Made by a program: the position numbers and the translations under genes
Shown here: piece after piece, positions 55,196 to 63,337 of the stretch
Layout of the letters: the number at the start of each line of letters is the position of its first letter
How positions within the stretch are numbered: position 1 is the stretch's first letter
Virus record (IMG/VR): IMGVR_UViG_3300032770_000009
Coordinates: 1-64,000 of that record
Reading direction: 5' to 3' (one strand)
DNA: 64,000 nt
Source of the DNA: a virus
The notes under the pieces: generated by a model
Database searches by the model: none
Told to the model about the DNA's origin: nothing
The model's input: only the letters and a program-made list of their open reading frames with translations

Positions 55196-55636
55196 ATGGA
55201 ATTTGAGAACGGAACAAGGGTATCGTTCGAAGTAACAGGAACAGTCATCAGTGACGAGTCGTTCCTAGACAAGATGGAAGAAATCTACGGGCCTGTAGCT
55301 AAGAGTATGGACATAACGATGTCAGGACGTGACTTCACCAACATACTTCTTGACAACGGAGTTGTTACCCGGATTGATACAACAGAAGACGAACTGGGTA
55401 TAGCAGTTAGCAGGGTAAAGCCTCGCTACTGGCCTCCTAAGAGAGATGATGTATGGAGAGACGACCATGACGGATCTTGGTATGTAACCGAAATGGATTT
55501 CGGTAACCGTAAGGGAACACGTATGAAGCAGTTTACAGGAGACGGAGAAGTTGTCCGCAGTTCTGTTGTTTTCTTGCAGGAAAACGTGCACCCTTACCTG
55601 CTTATAAGAGACGGAGAGTACCTAGGTGTTAGTTAA
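55196..55636 (+). CDS. WYV-domain early protein 1
   Basis: 146 residues. Contains RYWPPKRDDVWRDDHDGSWY and ends HPYLLIRDGEYLGVS, matching 57929-58306 and 60163-60558. An N-terminal beta part (VSFEVTGTV) is also shared. First gene of the rightward operon; probably an early host-interaction protein family. Confidence 0.65.
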   Translation: MEFENGTRVSFEVTGTVISDESFLDKMEEIYGPVAKSMDITMSGRDFTNILLDNGVVTRIDTTEDELGIAVSRVKPRYWPPKRDDVWRDDHDGSWYVTEMDFGNRKGTRMKQFTGDGEVVRSSVVFLQENVHPYLLIRDGEYLGVS

Positions 55637-55877
55637 AGGCAAGCCGCTTAAGCTTACATATGCTGGATCTGTAATATCTGTCAACTCCGACAGAAAAGCA
55701 ACAATAGCCAATATAACCGTTATGCTGAACGGAACTTACTACGTGGCTACCGGAAGTAGCTGGAGAGACAGTGGAGACCCTTACGACAAGACTAAGGGAG
55801 ATCTTATCGCATTCAGCCGGGCTGTTGAAGAACTAAGAGACGTTCTGAAAGAAGAAGTAAGGAAACTAGGAGACTAA
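55626..55877 (+). CDS. Hypothetical early protein
   Basis: 83 residues: beta N-terminus (KLTYAGSVISVNSDRKATIA) and a helical end. Overlaps both neighbours. Unknown. Confidence 0.6.
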   Translation: MLVKGKPLKLTYAGSVISVNSDRKATIANITVMLNGTYYVATGSSWRDSGDPYDKTKGDLIAFSRAVEELRDVLKEEVRKLGD

Positions 55878-56164
55878 TGGAGACATTCAACTTCACCAAA
55901 GCCGGTTACGCATATCACTTAGGGAATTTCCAGTTCTACTGGATTTCCAAGGACACCTACTATGAAGTAACACATTACGGCAGGACTGGAATTATATGTC
56001 AGGTGCATCCGTACAAAGGAGAAGAAGGCACTCTAGGGCAAGACAGTAAAATGTTCACCGTAATAGCTCACGACTATCCCGGTGTAGGAAAACTTGAGCA
56101 GATGGTGAAAGGCGCGGATCTTCTGGAATACATAGATTCAATTCGCATGGGAAGAGGAATGTAA
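55877..56164 (+). CDS. Hypothetical early protein
   Basis: 95 residues, aromatic-rich (YAYHLGNFQFYWISKDTYYE). The stop is followed 1 bp later by the next ATG. Unknown. Confidence 0.6.
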   Translation: METFNFTKAGYAYHLGNFQFYWISKDTYYEVTHYGRTGIICQVHPYKGEEGTLGQDSKMFTVIAHDYPGVGKLEQMVKGADLLEYIDSIRMGRGM

Positions 56165-56165
56165 A

Positions 56166-56477
56166 ATGGCAATGGCGGCTCTAATTGCGGCGAACGTGGT
56201 AAATCAGTCGGCGGCAACTACAGCCGCTAAAGTCAGATCAAGATACGCTAAGTTCGATACTAGTCTTCTGTACACTGTTAACGACGATTACTCCACCCAC
56301 CCGTATCCTACTAACGAGGAACTGGGGATACAAGATGTTACTCGTACTACTCTAGGTCAGCCGGTACTTAAGGAGGACAAGGATGTCTACGGTCTTCCTA
56401 AAGCTGAGACAAGGTGGGAAGTATTCAAGAAGATGTGGATTCCCAACTTCAAGTACAAGGGCAGGAGACGTAAATGA
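56166..56477 (+). CDS. Hypothetical early protein
   Basis: 103 residues: Ala-rich helix, then an extended region and basic end (KYKGRRRK). Unknown. Confidence 0.6.
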   Translation: MAMAALIAANVVNQSAATTAAKVRSRYAKFDTSLLYTVNDDYSTHPYPTNEELGIQDVTRTTLGQPVLKEDKDVYGLPKAETRWEVFKKMWIPNFKYKGRRRK

Positions 56478-56791
56478 TAGAAATATCAGAAGGTCTAGTC
56501 AAGGTAAATTACGTAGAAGCATTACACGAAACAGACGAGTTTGTTGTCTACATGGTCAATACTGCTACTAAGAGACCTGAAGTCATAAGCTGGAATAGCT
56601 CTATTGTTACCCTTCTTCCTGCTGACAAAGACTGGGGCATGATTCGTCCCATGGACTACACGGTTATCCGGTTTCCTGAGAAATTTGGATATACATCAGT
56701 GTACCAAGAGGAGCGGTACTGCGTGTTCTTCATACAGTTCAAGACAGAGCACGGTACGATAGTATGGGAGAAGGATGACACAGGTAGTTAA
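56474..56791 (+). CDS. Hypothetical early protein
   Basis: 105 residues, beta-rich (ETDEFVVYMVNTATKRPEVI). Overlaps both neighbours. Unknown. Confidence 0.6.
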   Translation: MIEISEGLVKVNYVEALHETDEFVVYMVNTATKRPEVISWNSSIVTLLPADKDWGMIRPMDYTVIRFPEKFGYTSVYQEERYCVFFIQFKTEHGTIVWEKDDTGS

Positions 56792-57203
56792 CAGCATAGG
56801 ATACGGAGACGGCTTCCAGTACAATTTATCATCTCCGGTGGTAGTGAACACCGGAGATACTATGCTGGTAAACGGCACTCCGTTGACATATGACGGACGT
56901 GGATGGAATTACGGTTATAACACGATTTCATCAGGATCAGCAAACGGAACATGGAATGAGGAAAATATGAATAACGTGGCAAATGTTTACGACAACCTTA
57001 TCTTTACAAGAAACTGGTGCTACGAGCCGTGGTCGGTTACCAATATCAAGACCGGCAAGGAAGTAGGTAAGGTCTACGAGGTTAAGAGAGGTAGTCACGT
57101 AGGACTGAACAACAACAGCAGTTTTTACAGTGTCCTGGCTGACGGAAAGATCACTTACCCTCTTCTTAGCTGGAATGCGCTTCTGGAGAAGCTTGGGGGA
57201 TAA
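56775..57203 (+). CDS. Hypothetical early protein
   Basis: 142 residues, Asn/Gly/Tyr-rich (DGRGWNYGYNTISSGSANGT), with a C-terminal KEVGKVYEVKRGSHVGLNNN beta module. Unknown. Confidence 0.6.
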   Translation: MTQVVNSIGYGDGFQYNLSSPVVVNTGDTMLVNGTPLTYDGRGWNYGYNTISSGSANGTWNEENMNNVANVYDNLIFTRNWCYEPWSVTNIKTGKEVGKVYEVKRGSHVGLNNNSSFYSVLADGKITYPLLSWNALLEKLGG

Positions 57204-57269
57204 GAATGCCATTCTGGCACGAATGGTAGTAAAATGATAGTAGTCACAACTACTATCACAGGAGCTTTA

Positions 57270-57473
57270 ATGGCAACTATGTACTCACCAAGGCATTCAG
57301 CTAACTCAATGCCAAGGGTGCAGCCCTTTGCCGGGAACAACACCAGGAACTTACAGCCACAGCAGTTTGGTACCGGAACAAGGTCAAGCGGTAATGTCAA
57401 TACAGGATTCAATCCACTGACATATCAGGGCGGTGCTCACAGAGCAGGATCAGGCGGCATATTCAACATGTAA
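57270..57473 (+). CDS. Low-complexity small protein
   Basis: 67 residues from ATG 57270 (AGGAGC upstream), Asn/Gln/Gly/Ser-rich and probably disordered. Followed by a terminator. Confidence 0.55.
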   Translation: MATMYSPRHSANSMPRVQPFAGNNTRNLQPQQFGTGTRSSGNVNTGFNPLTYQGGAHRAGSGGIFNM

Positions 57474-57475
57474 AT

Positions 57476-57497
57476 GAAAGGGACTTCGGTCCCTTTC
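57476..57497 (+). terminator. Intrinsic terminator in the rightward operon
   Basis: GAAAGGGAC-TTCG-GTCCCTTTC then AGTATTTT; UUCG tetraloop. Likely partial, as genes continue directly after. Confidence 0.8.
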
Positions 57498-57514
57498 AGT
57501 ATTTTAGGAGGAAA

Positions 57515-57667
57515 GTGGGACTTTACTGCATAGAGAAATGCCCTAAGTGCAGAAAGAACGTGTGTAAGTTCACCAGTAATCATGGTCACAACCTAAGTAA
57601 ATGGCAACACGAATGCAAGGGCTGCGGAGGAAAATGGGATGTCTCGTTTGTTCCGGGGAAAGACTAG
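57515..57667 (+). CDS. Zinc microprotein (family member)
   Basis: 50 residues, GTG start with AGGAGGAAA. CIEKCPKCRKNVC, HGHNLSKWQHEC and CGGKWD; an early member of the CPxxC family with an extra Cys pair. Confidence 0.65.
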   Translation: MGLYCIEKCPKCRKNVCKFTSNHGHNLSKWQHECKGCGGKWDVSFVPGKD

Positions 57668-57998
57668 AGTAAAACTTTCAGTAGTAGAAGATCACTGGCC
57701 GGAAATTCGTATAGTAGAAGATATACCTGTAGAAGGTATTACGCCGCAGGCTCTTATAATCCGCGTAGGGAGTGTCTTCACTTACGATTCAGATCCGAAG
57801 GCAAGAACAGGAATATGGGTAAATTACGATTCTGGCGACGGAGACAATCTCTACGGGCCGGTACTGATGGATTACGAAAGCTGGAAAAAAGTAAACAAGC
57901 ACGTAAAGAAGCGATGGAGGGACAGAACATGGCCAATCTACATCTGGTTCGACAAGATGACGGCGAAATTGTCCGCGTTGGACATACAGTTGAGATAA
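57639..57998 (+). CDS. Hypothetical early protein
   Basis: 119 residues (MSRLFRGKTRVKLSVVEDHW...). GSVFTYDSDPKARTGIWVNY may be a divergent WYV-type module. Overlaps both neighbours. Confidence 0.6.
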   Translation: MSRLFRGKTRVKLSVVEDHWPEIRIVEDIPVEGITPQALIIRVGSVFTYDSDPKARTGIWVNYDSGDGDNLYGPVLMDYESWKKVNKHVKKRWRDRTWPIYIWFDKMTAKLSALDIQLR

Positions 57999-58306
57999 GC
58001 AAAGTCATAGAAATTACAGATATACTCAGCACCAATTCTTACAAAGGTAGTGCCTTTGTAAAAGGCGATGACGGAAAGCGCTATCTAGTAGGAACAGAAT
58101 GGGACTTCAAGTTCGCTACTCCTAAGACATGGCCTCCGAGACCTGGGGATGTATGGAAGACCAACGATGTTAAATACGCCGCTATAGCACGCGGTGACAT
58201 TATAGTGCTAGAACCAATGACAACCAATGACAGGAATGTCGTACTTCCTTCAGATTTCGGTTCGTTCCTCGCGCAGAACCCAATACTAGTCTACCGCGAA
58301 AGGTAA
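57929..58306 (+). CDS. WYV-domain early protein 2
   Basis: 125 residues from ATG 57929 (GGAGGG upstream). TWPPRPGDVWKTNDVKYAAI and ending NPILVYRER align with 55196-55636. Substrate or partner unknown. Confidence 0.65.
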   Translation: MANLHLVRQDDGEIVRVGHTVEISKVIEITDILSTNSYKGSAFVKGDDGKRYLVGTEWDFKFATPKTWPPRPGDVWKTNDVKYAAIARGDIIVLEPMTTNDRNVVLPSDFGSFLAQNPILVYRER

Positions 58307-58309
58307 GCT

Positions 58310-58531
58310 ATGGACATCATAAAAGGAAGTAATGTAAAAGTTACCCTTAAAGGTATCGTGACGGAAGTAGTTCAGGGAGGATTTTGGATCAAGCACCCAG
58401 ATAGTCCTAACTCAAGTTTCATCTACACGGGTCATGGGGTCACTGTAGAAGACATGCCCCTAGAAAGCCCAGAGAGCCAATCTGGGAGGGTTTATAAGCT
58501 AGACGAGTCCGGGGCAGCAGTTAGGGCTTAA
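58310..58531 (+). CDS. WYV-family N-terminal-like protein
   Basis: 73 residues: KGSNVKVTLKGIVTEVVQGG resembles the N-terminal part of the WYV family; the C-terminal motif is absent. Confidence 0.55.
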   Translation: MDIIKGSNVKVTLKGIVTEVVQGGFWIKHPDSPNSSFIYTGHGVTVEDMPLESPESQSGRVYKLDESGAAVRA

Positions 58532-58571
58532 AGTCGATCAGCGTGGCTGTACGGGCCTTACAGGAGGTACT

Positions 58572-58730
58572 ATGAACAAGGAAGAGATCGTAGATGAGAT
58601 ACATAAAAAATTTTATTCCGAAACTAGCCTTGAGCCGCTTCGCCAGGCATATGATTTCGGTTACGAAGAAGGCTACCGTGACGGCTTCAAAGATGGTCAG
58701 TACGAAGCGGATCACGGATACCGGGAATGA
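58572..58730 (+). CDS. Helical microprotein
   Basis: 52 residues with GGAGGTACT before ATG; repeats of YxxGYxxG type (DFGYEEGYRDGFKDGQYEA). Unknown. Confidence 0.6.
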   Translation: MNKEEIVDEIHKKFYSETSLEPLRQAYDFGYEEGYRDGFKDGQYEADHGYRE

Positions 58731-58824
58731 AATAGACCAGGTGTGGTCGGACGCTGAGATAGGATACTATCTAAGGCAGATAGCTGACAAGATAGACCCT
58801 AATCCTCAGTTCAAGGAGATTTAA
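58693..58824 (+). CDS. Small protein
   Basis: 43 residues (EIDQVWSDAEIGYYLRQIAD), overlapping the previous gene; the exact start is uncertain. Confidence 0.5.
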   Translation: MVSTKRITDTGNEIDQVWSDAEIGYYLRQIADKIDPNPQFKEI

Positions 58825-58931
58825 TGAAATGCGGTTTCAAATGCCCCTCATGCGGTGGAAATTGCAGTAAGGACTCGGTATCCGGTCTGCACTACTGTAA
58901 AACTCACGGCTTGTGGCCTAAGATGAAGTAG
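58824..58931 (+). CDS. CPxC zinc microprotein
   Basis: 35 residues: KCGFKCPSCGGNCSK then HYCKTHGLWPK. TAATG overlap with previous gene. The shortest family member. Confidence 0.62.
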   Translation: MKCGFKCPSCGGNCSKDSVSGLHYCKTHGLWPKMK

Positions 58932-58938
58932 GCGGCAA

Positions 58939-59082
58939 ATGCGAGCTAATCTTATAAAACTTATGATACCGAAACAGTGCCCGGAAGAATGCGGCACATG
59001 TCATCATCAGTGCATACAAGACAAAGGTCATAATGTAAAAAAGAAAAAACATATATGCTTCTACGGCCATGAGTGGCAGTAA
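58939..59082 (+). CDS. CPxC zinc microprotein
   Basis: 47 residues: QCPEECGTCHHQCIQDKGHN and HICFYGHEW. Full C3..C..H..HxC..HxW pattern. Confidence 0.62.
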   Translation: MRANLIKLMIPKQCPEECGTCHHQCIQDKGHNVKKKKHICFYGHEWQ

Positions 59083-59222
59083 TGGAAAAATTCTGCATGA
59101 TGCCGTGTCCTTACTGTGATAGCTGCTGTCAGTTGCTGTGGCTGCACATACCAATGGTTGTAGAGCATGTATGCGCTAGAAGGCACAGGTACACAAACGA
59201 TGACGTGCTCAAGCCAGTGTGA
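59082..59222 (+). CDS. CPxC zinc microprotein
   Basis: 46 residues: MPCPYCDSCCQ, EHVCARRHRY. Lacks the final Trp. TAATG overlap. Confidence 0.6.
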   Translation: MEKFCMMPCPYCDSCCQLLWLHIPMVVEHVCARRHRYTNDDVLKPV

Positions 59223-59316
59223 AAAATGCGAAGGTATATGCACTCAGCTCAGCAAACATGAAATGCACAAGTGCCCTGTAGGACACAAATGGAAAAACGA
59301 ATGGTGGGAAGAATAA
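59200..59316 (+). CDS. CPxC zinc microprotein
   Basis: 38 residues: CSSQCEKCEGICTQLSKHEM and HKCPVGHKW. Overlaps the previous gene in another frame. Confidence 0.6.
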   Translation: MTCSSQCEKCEGICTQLSKHEMHKCPVGHKWKNEWWEE

Positions 59317-59338
59317 TTTCCAAGATAGAGGACTAAAT

Positions 59339-59488
59339 TTGCGTAGGTCCATACTGAAAACGCCGTGCTCTAAATGCGGATGCTGGCATGACATAAGAGG
59401 CGCAAGACCTCACTGTGAAAATTGCAACTGCAATCATGTAGGAGCGGGCAGCCGTGTAAACGGTAAATGCCCGTGCTGCGGATACTGA
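59339..59488 (+). CDS. Cys-rich microprotein
   Basis: 49 residues, TTG start with GAGGA. CSKCGCWHD, HCENCNCNH and CPCCGY: three Cys clusters, a distinct subtype. Confidence 0.55.
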   Translation: MRRSILKTPCSKCGCWHDIRGARPHCENCNCNHVGAGSRVNGKCPCCGY

Positions 59489-59634
59489 TGCCAAGGCTTA
59501 AACTACCGCCTGGAATACCCGACCAGTGCGAAGAAACAAACAGATGCCCTGTATGCGGCGATGACTGTATAGAATACAAAGGGCACAGACCGAAAATAAA
59601 ACATCTGTGCATTAAATGGCATGAATGGGAGTAG
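59488..59634 (+). CDS. CPxC zinc microprotein
   Basis: 48 residues: CEETNRCPVCGDDCIEYKGH and HLCIKWHEW. TGATG overlap. Confidence 0.62.
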   Translation: MPRLKLPPGIPDQCEETNRCPVCGDDCIEYKGHRPKIKHLCIKWHEWE

Positions 59635-59637
59635 AAA

Positions 59638-59778
59638 ATGGCAAGAAAACCGTGTCCTGAAAAATGCCCTGTATGCGGAGGACAATGCCGGTGGACAGCG
59701 GGACATGTGATACTGGACAACACATGGCACCAGTGCTATGTCAACGTTACGCATCCATGGCCTAAAACAGAAGACTAA
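59638..59778 (+). CDS. CPxC zinc microprotein
   Basis: 46 residues: CPEKCPVCGGQCRWTAGH and HQCYVNVTHPW. Canonical family member. Confidence 0.62.
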   Translation: MARKPCPEKCPVCGGQCRWTAGHVILDNTWHQCYVNVTHPWPKTED

Positions 59779-59796
59779 ATAAGAAGGGAGGATGAA

Positions 59797-59985
59797 ATGA
59801 GAAAATACGTGATGCTTTACCTGTTCGGGGTTGTCATGTTCTACGTGTTGCAGTCAGTAAGCCCCGCACTTGGTTTCATGACTATGGCTGCTTCATTTAG
59901 TCTTCCCTTCCTTAAATACTCACTGCGGGCAGCCAGAATAGAAGACGAAAGATGCAGGAGTGAAAATCTCAGGGGAATACGCTGA
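59797..59985 (+). CDS. Membrane protein
   Basis: 62 residues with one or two membrane segments (YVMLYLFGVVMFYVLQSV, GFMTMAASFSLPF). GGGAGGAT upstream. Unknown. Confidence 0.6.
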   Translation: MRKYVMLYLFGVVMFYVLQSVSPALGFMTMAASFSLPFLKYSLRAARIEDERCRSENLRGIR

Positions 59986-60149
59986 TGGTTGACTGCAACT
60001 ACAAGTGGACTAATACTGACCCCAACGCAGAAAGAGGACCCGACGGCAAGAAACTGCACCCTTTTCACATATGCACTAACTTGGCTCACGCTTTGGGAAC
60101 GCACAAATGCAAATGCGGTGTAATCAAAGTTAAAGACAAAAGAAATTGA
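59985..60149 (+). CDS. Cys/His microprotein
   Basis: 54 residues: DCNYKW, HPFHICTNLAHALGTHKCKCG. Ligand spacing differs from the main family. Confidence 0.58.
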   Translation: MVDCNYKWTNTDPNAERGPDGKKLHPFHICTNLAHALGTHKCKCGVIKVKDKRN

Positions 60150-60162
60150 AAAAGGAGGAGAC

Positions 60163-60558
60163 ATGGATTATTTCCACAAAGGCGATCTTGTTACGGTCAC
60201 TATCAGGAACTTTAAGGTTATGGAAGACGACAGTCTGAGAGGTGTTCACGACGGCATAGCATATTCAACAAGAGCAGGAAGAATATCTGACGAAATTTTC
60301 CTGTCACAGTACAGCGGAGAAATCTCAGCTGTCAAGGAAACACGTGCCAGCGATTTCCGTCCGAAGGTAGGAGATATCTATAAGGCAGACGGCAAGATCT
60401 GGTATGTCAGGAAATACAACGGTTACAGCGGCACAGTAGTAATCGAAGACGGAGAAGGAAACTCTTACTCTGACGACAAGTACAACTTGAGCAACGAACT
60501 GGAAAGTTTCGGAAGGAAAATGCCCAGGCTACTGGTAAGAGACGGCAAGGAGGTTTAA
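60163..60558 (+). CDS. WYV-domain early protein 3
   Basis: 131 residues. SDFRPKVGDIYKADGKIWYV and ending MPRLLVRDGKEV match proteins 1 and 2. Good GGAGGAGAC RBS. Confidence 0.65.
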   Translation: MDYFHKGDLVTVTIRNFKVMEDDSLRGVHDGIAYSTRAGRISDEIFLSQYSGEISAVKETRASDFRPKVGDIYKADGKIWYVRKYNGYSGTVVIEDGEGNSYSDDKYNLSNELESFGRKMPRLLVRDGKEV

Positions 60559-60701
60559 TGAGCAGTCACAGATGCCAGGAAAAATGCTGCAAATGCGATT
60601 ATCAGTGCTGTCTTCTGAAAGACCACGCAGGGTACGAGTTCATAAAGAAGCACTATTGCTCAGTGCATTTCTACATGGTAGATCCAAGACCGTCTGAGTA
60701 A
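60558..60701 (+). CDS. CPxC-type zinc microprotein
   Basis: 47 residues: CQEKCCKCDYQCCLLKDH and HYCSVHFY. Divergent end. TAATG overlap. Confidence 0.6.
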   Translation: MSSHRCQEKCCKCDYQCCLLKDHAGYEFIKKHYCSVHFYMVDPRPSE

Positions 60702-60709
60702 AAGGAAAC

Positions 60710-60928
60710 ATGTCGAAACTAAGCAGAGAACAGCAGGCATCAAAAAACGGGGGATGGTATTCCTGCACTTCCAAATGCCCTAAATGCGGCAGGGAATGCA
60801 GCACGTTCACAGGAAGAACTCCCTCCGCTGAACATGAAAAGCACATGTACTCCTCTATGCCAGCGCACTCTAAAATAAGAGGCGGCGACAATCACAAGTG
60901 CACTAGCTGCTGGGTGTACTGGGCATAG
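60710..60928 (+). CDS. CPxC zinc microprotein
   Basis: 72 residues, the longest member: CTSKCPKCGRECSTFTG, HEKHMYSSMPAH and NHKCTSCWVYW. Confidence 0.62.
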   Translation: MSKLSREQQASKNGGWYSCTSKCPKCGRECSTFTGRTPSAEHEKHMYSSMPAHSKIRGGDNHKCTSCWVYWA

Positions 60929-60948
60929 TCTAGCAAAGGAAAAATACA

Positions 60949-61131
60949 ATGGGTATGAGAAAAAACAACAACGGCCGGTGCCCTTCACGATGTGACAGAG
61001 GGAAACTTACCGACAGATGCACAAACCAGTGCAATCTACAGATCAACCATCACCGTGATTTCTATTACGATGACGATGATAACAAGATTCCGCAGACACC
61101 AAAGAAAATGCACGACTGCGGCAAGCACTAA
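60949..61131 (+). CDS. Cys/His microprotein
   Basis: 60 residues: CPSRCDRGKLTDRCTNQCNL, an acidic DDDD run and HDCGKH. Divergent member. Confidence 0.58.
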   Translation: MGMRKNNNGRCPSRCDRGKLTDRCTNQCNLQINHHRDFYYDDDDNKIPQTPKKMHDCGKH

Positions 61132-61310
61132 TGGCTAATATTGACCCAGACTGCACTTATCAGCAGTGCGGGCACAGAAGAGGCAGCACTACAGGACCGC
61201 ACTGTATTGACGAAAAATGCCCCAACTGGGTTAACAAATGCGAGAAACACCGTACAGACGGCAAGAATGGAAGTACAATGCCATGGAGATCAAGGAAGCC
61301 TGACAAGTGA
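61131..61310 (+). CDS. Cys/His microprotein
   Basis: 59 residues: CTYQQCGH, HCIDEKCPNWVNKCEKH. Divergent member; TAATG overlap. Confidence 0.58.
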   Translation: MANIDPDCTYQQCGHRRGSTTGPHCIDEKCPNWVNKCEKHRTDGKNGSTMPWRSRKPDK

Positions 61311-61429
61311 GTAACGTATGCGGGATACAGTGCCCTTACTGCGAAGGGCACTGTAAAATTAAACACAAATACAAGCCGCAGCATCATATATGTGATACGA
61401 ATGATTTCCATACATGGACAACTAGTTAG
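61307..61429 (+). CDS. CPxC zinc microprotein
   Basis: 40 residues, GTG start: CGIQCPYCEGHCKIKHK and HHICDTNDFHTW. Canonical pattern. Confidence 0.6.
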   Translation: MSNVCGIQCPYCEGHCKIKHKYKPQHHICDTNDFHTWTTS

Positions 61430-61437
61430 GAGCAGCA

Positions 61438-61968
61438 GTGACTGACGTGGTACTTTGCGAAAACAAATGGGTTTCGCTTATAGAAAGAACACTAGACGGA
61501 CATGACCCTTACGTGTACTCCCATGAAACCAGATGCCAGGGAAGAATAGTCGCGCTGCTTCCTTACAGGGTTAAAGTTGTCAAAGGCATCTGGGAAAACA
61601 CAGAATACAGGGAATATCTAGTTAAAAGCGAGATGACCCCGTGCTGGACCCCGGAAAGGATATACAGTGCTATCACAGGAGGATACGAAGGCGGTGACAT
61701 AGCCGATGACGCTGTTAAGGAAATGCTAGAAGAAACCGGCTATGTTATAGACAAAGACGAACTAATAAGTCTGGGGACAAGTTACGCCAGCAAAAGCTCT
61801 GACACCGTATACAGCCTGTTTACCGTAGATCTTACCGACAAGCAACCGGGAGATGCTAACGGAGACGGAACCGAAGAAACACAGCAGTCAGTATGGATCA
61901 GCGGCGAGGAAATAAAAATGATACAAGACCCGCAAGTATCCGTTATGTACATCCGGTTGCAGCACTGA
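61438..61968 (+). CDS. Nudix-like hydrolase
   Basis: 176 residues. GGYEGGDIADDAVKEMLEET then GYV resembles a Nudix box, with KEMLEETGY in place of REUxEExGU; spacing before it is one residue short. The final CDS-wide fold (SLGTSYASKSSDTVYSLFTV) fits Nudix. Substrate unknown, perhaps a nucleotide or capped RNA. Confidence 0.7.
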   Translation: MTDVVLCENKWVSLIERTLDGHDPYVYSHETRCQGRIVALLPYRVKVVKGIWENTEYREYLVKSEMTPCWTPERIYSAITGGYEGGDIADDAVKEMLEETGYVIDKDELISLGTSYASKSSDTVYSLFTVDLTDKQPGDANGDGTEETQQSVWISGEEIKMIQDPQVSVMYIRLQH

Positions 61969-61983
61969 AATAAAGGAGGAACA

Positions 61984-62115
61984 ATGGGACTTATAATGTG
62001 CGATGCGAAATGCCCGTCATGCGGAGACAAATGCCAGTGGACAAAATCATGGCACGCCAGATATCCGGGTGACGGTCATGTATGCAAGAGATACAAGCAT
62101 TTGTGGCCGAGATAG
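61984..62115 (+). CDS. CPxC zinc microprotein
   Basis: 43 residues: CDAKCPSCGDKCQWTKSWH and HVCKRYKHLWPR. Canonical family member after the Nudix gene. Confidence 0.62.
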   Translation: MGLIMCDAKCPSCGDKCQWTKSWHARYPGDGHVCKRYKHLWPR

Positions 62116-62124
62116 GAAAATCAG

Positions 62125-62301
62125 ATGACTGAAGAAATACAGCAAGCCTACCGTGATCTAGACGCGGCGCTCACACGTATCAAAAACACCAAGCCGGGAA
62201 AAACAACTAGCGGACTGGAAGCACTGTACGGCAACGCATACTCCAGACTAGTACGACTCGGTGAGCGGCCTAAACTAAGAGGAAAATACAGGATTCAGTA
62301 A
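62125..62301 (+). CDS. Helical small protein
   Basis: 58 residues (EIQQAYRDLDAALTRIKNTK...), basic end. Unknown. Confidence 0.55.
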   Translation: MTEEIQQAYRDLDAALTRIKNTKPGKTTSGLEALYGNAYSRLVRLGERPKLRGKYRIQ

Positions 62302-62556
62302 ATGGCTGAAGAAATGTTCAGCAGCGAAGAAATCCGTACAATAATGTATGAAGTTAACGCTCCAGGAATGCTGAAAGTAAAAGACAGATACGGGATGCCG
62401 GTACTAATACCCGCCCAGTCAGTCACAGAAATATTCCCTAACTGGGAAGGTAAAATACACTACAAAACAGCAGGCGGCTCATACTACACCGGCCCCTACA
62501 GGCATACCTACGAAATACGAAACGAACTGGAACGAGTAGCAACACTAATAGCTTAA
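62302..62556 (+). CDS. Hypothetical protein
   Basis: 84 residues: helix, then beta region (IFPNWEGKIHYKTAGGSYYT). Unknown. Confidence 0.6.
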   Translation: MAEEMFSSEEIRTIMYEVNAPGMLKVKDRYGMPVLIPAQSVTEIFPNWEGKIHYKTAGGSYYTGPYRHTYEIRNELERVATLIA

Positions 62557-62576
62557 GACTCCAGCAAGGAAAAACA

Positions 62577-62759
62577 ATGACACTTAAACCAGGAAACAGA
62601 ATAGGCATCCCCAAATGTACCTGTCAGTGGACAGACAGAGGCGACTACGAAGGGCAAGGCGGAAAAGGGCCAAAAGATTCTGATATGGAAAGAAGAGAGT
62701 GGATGGGCAAAACATACTATCGTCTGATAACTAGTCATGACTGCCCAGTACACAGTTAG
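62577..62759 (+). CDS. Small protein with Cys/His
   Basis: 60 residues: PKCTCQWTDRGDYEGQGGKG and SHDCPVHS; a possible metal site. Unknown. Confidence 0.55.
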   Translation: MTLKPGNRIGIPKCTCQWTDRGDYEGQGGKGPKDSDMERREWMGKTYYRLITSHDCPVHS

Positions 62760-62767
62760 GAAAATTC

Positions 62768-62923
62768 ATGAAAATAAAACAGCGCTTCAGTGAACTGATG
62801 ACGGTATTAATGGTCATAGGAGACCAGATTATGGGCTTGAGGCAGGATATAACAGAACTTAGGAAAGAGCTGGCGGAATACAACGGCAGAGAAGCTAAAG
62901 ATATTACGATGCGCTGGGAGTAA
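62768..62923 (+). CDS. Coiled-coil microprotein
   Basis: 51 residues with a heptad helix (MGLRQDITELRKELAEY). Unknown. Confidence 0.55.
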   Translation: MKIKQRFSELMTVLMVIGDQIMGLRQDITELRKELAEYNGREAKDITMRWE

Positions 62924-62958
62924 ACAGGCTCGCCGCCACCTAAATAGAAAGAAGGAAC

Positions 62959-63276
62959 ATGGAACAACTAAAACCAGTAGTACAAACTAATGATGTAAAT
63001 TTTGGATACAAGCTGAAAAGGCTGCTGGAACTAAACCCAGGTAAGCTAATCAGAAACACTAGTCTATCAACAGCGCTATCTTGTGCTACAAGTCAAATCA
63101 CAGGAGCTATAACACATCTAAATAGAAGACTAGACACGGACGTGCATTTCGTAGCTCAGGAAATACCAGGAGCACCAAGAGGACTGTACTACTATGGCCC
63201 GAAAATTCAGCAGGATGAACTACTAAAGATGCTGGATACATATACAGGTGTAGATGACCTAGAGATTCCCTGGTAA
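62959..63276 (+). CDS. Possible winged-helix protein
   Basis: 105 residues: LNPGKLIRNTSLSTALSCAT, ITGAITHLNRRLDTDVHFVA and GLYYYGP follow the helix-helix-wing order of DNA-binding winged helices. Last gene of the rightward operon. Might be a regulator; tentative. Confidence 0.55.
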   Translation: MEQLKPVVQTNDVNFGYKLKRLLELNPGKLIRNTSLSTALSCATSQITGAITHLNRRLDTDVHFVAQEIPGAPRGLYYYGPKIQQDELLKMLDTYTGVDDLEIPW

Positions 63277-63300
63277 TGTGCTACAACCAAATTTAAGCTA

Positions 63301-63337
63301 AAAACCAGCCGATTATCACTTATGGTAGTCGGTTTTG
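63301..63337 (+). terminator. Terminator of the rightward operon
   Basis: AAAACC..CCGA / TCGGTTTT hairpin with a bulge, just after the last gene. Confidence 0.6.
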
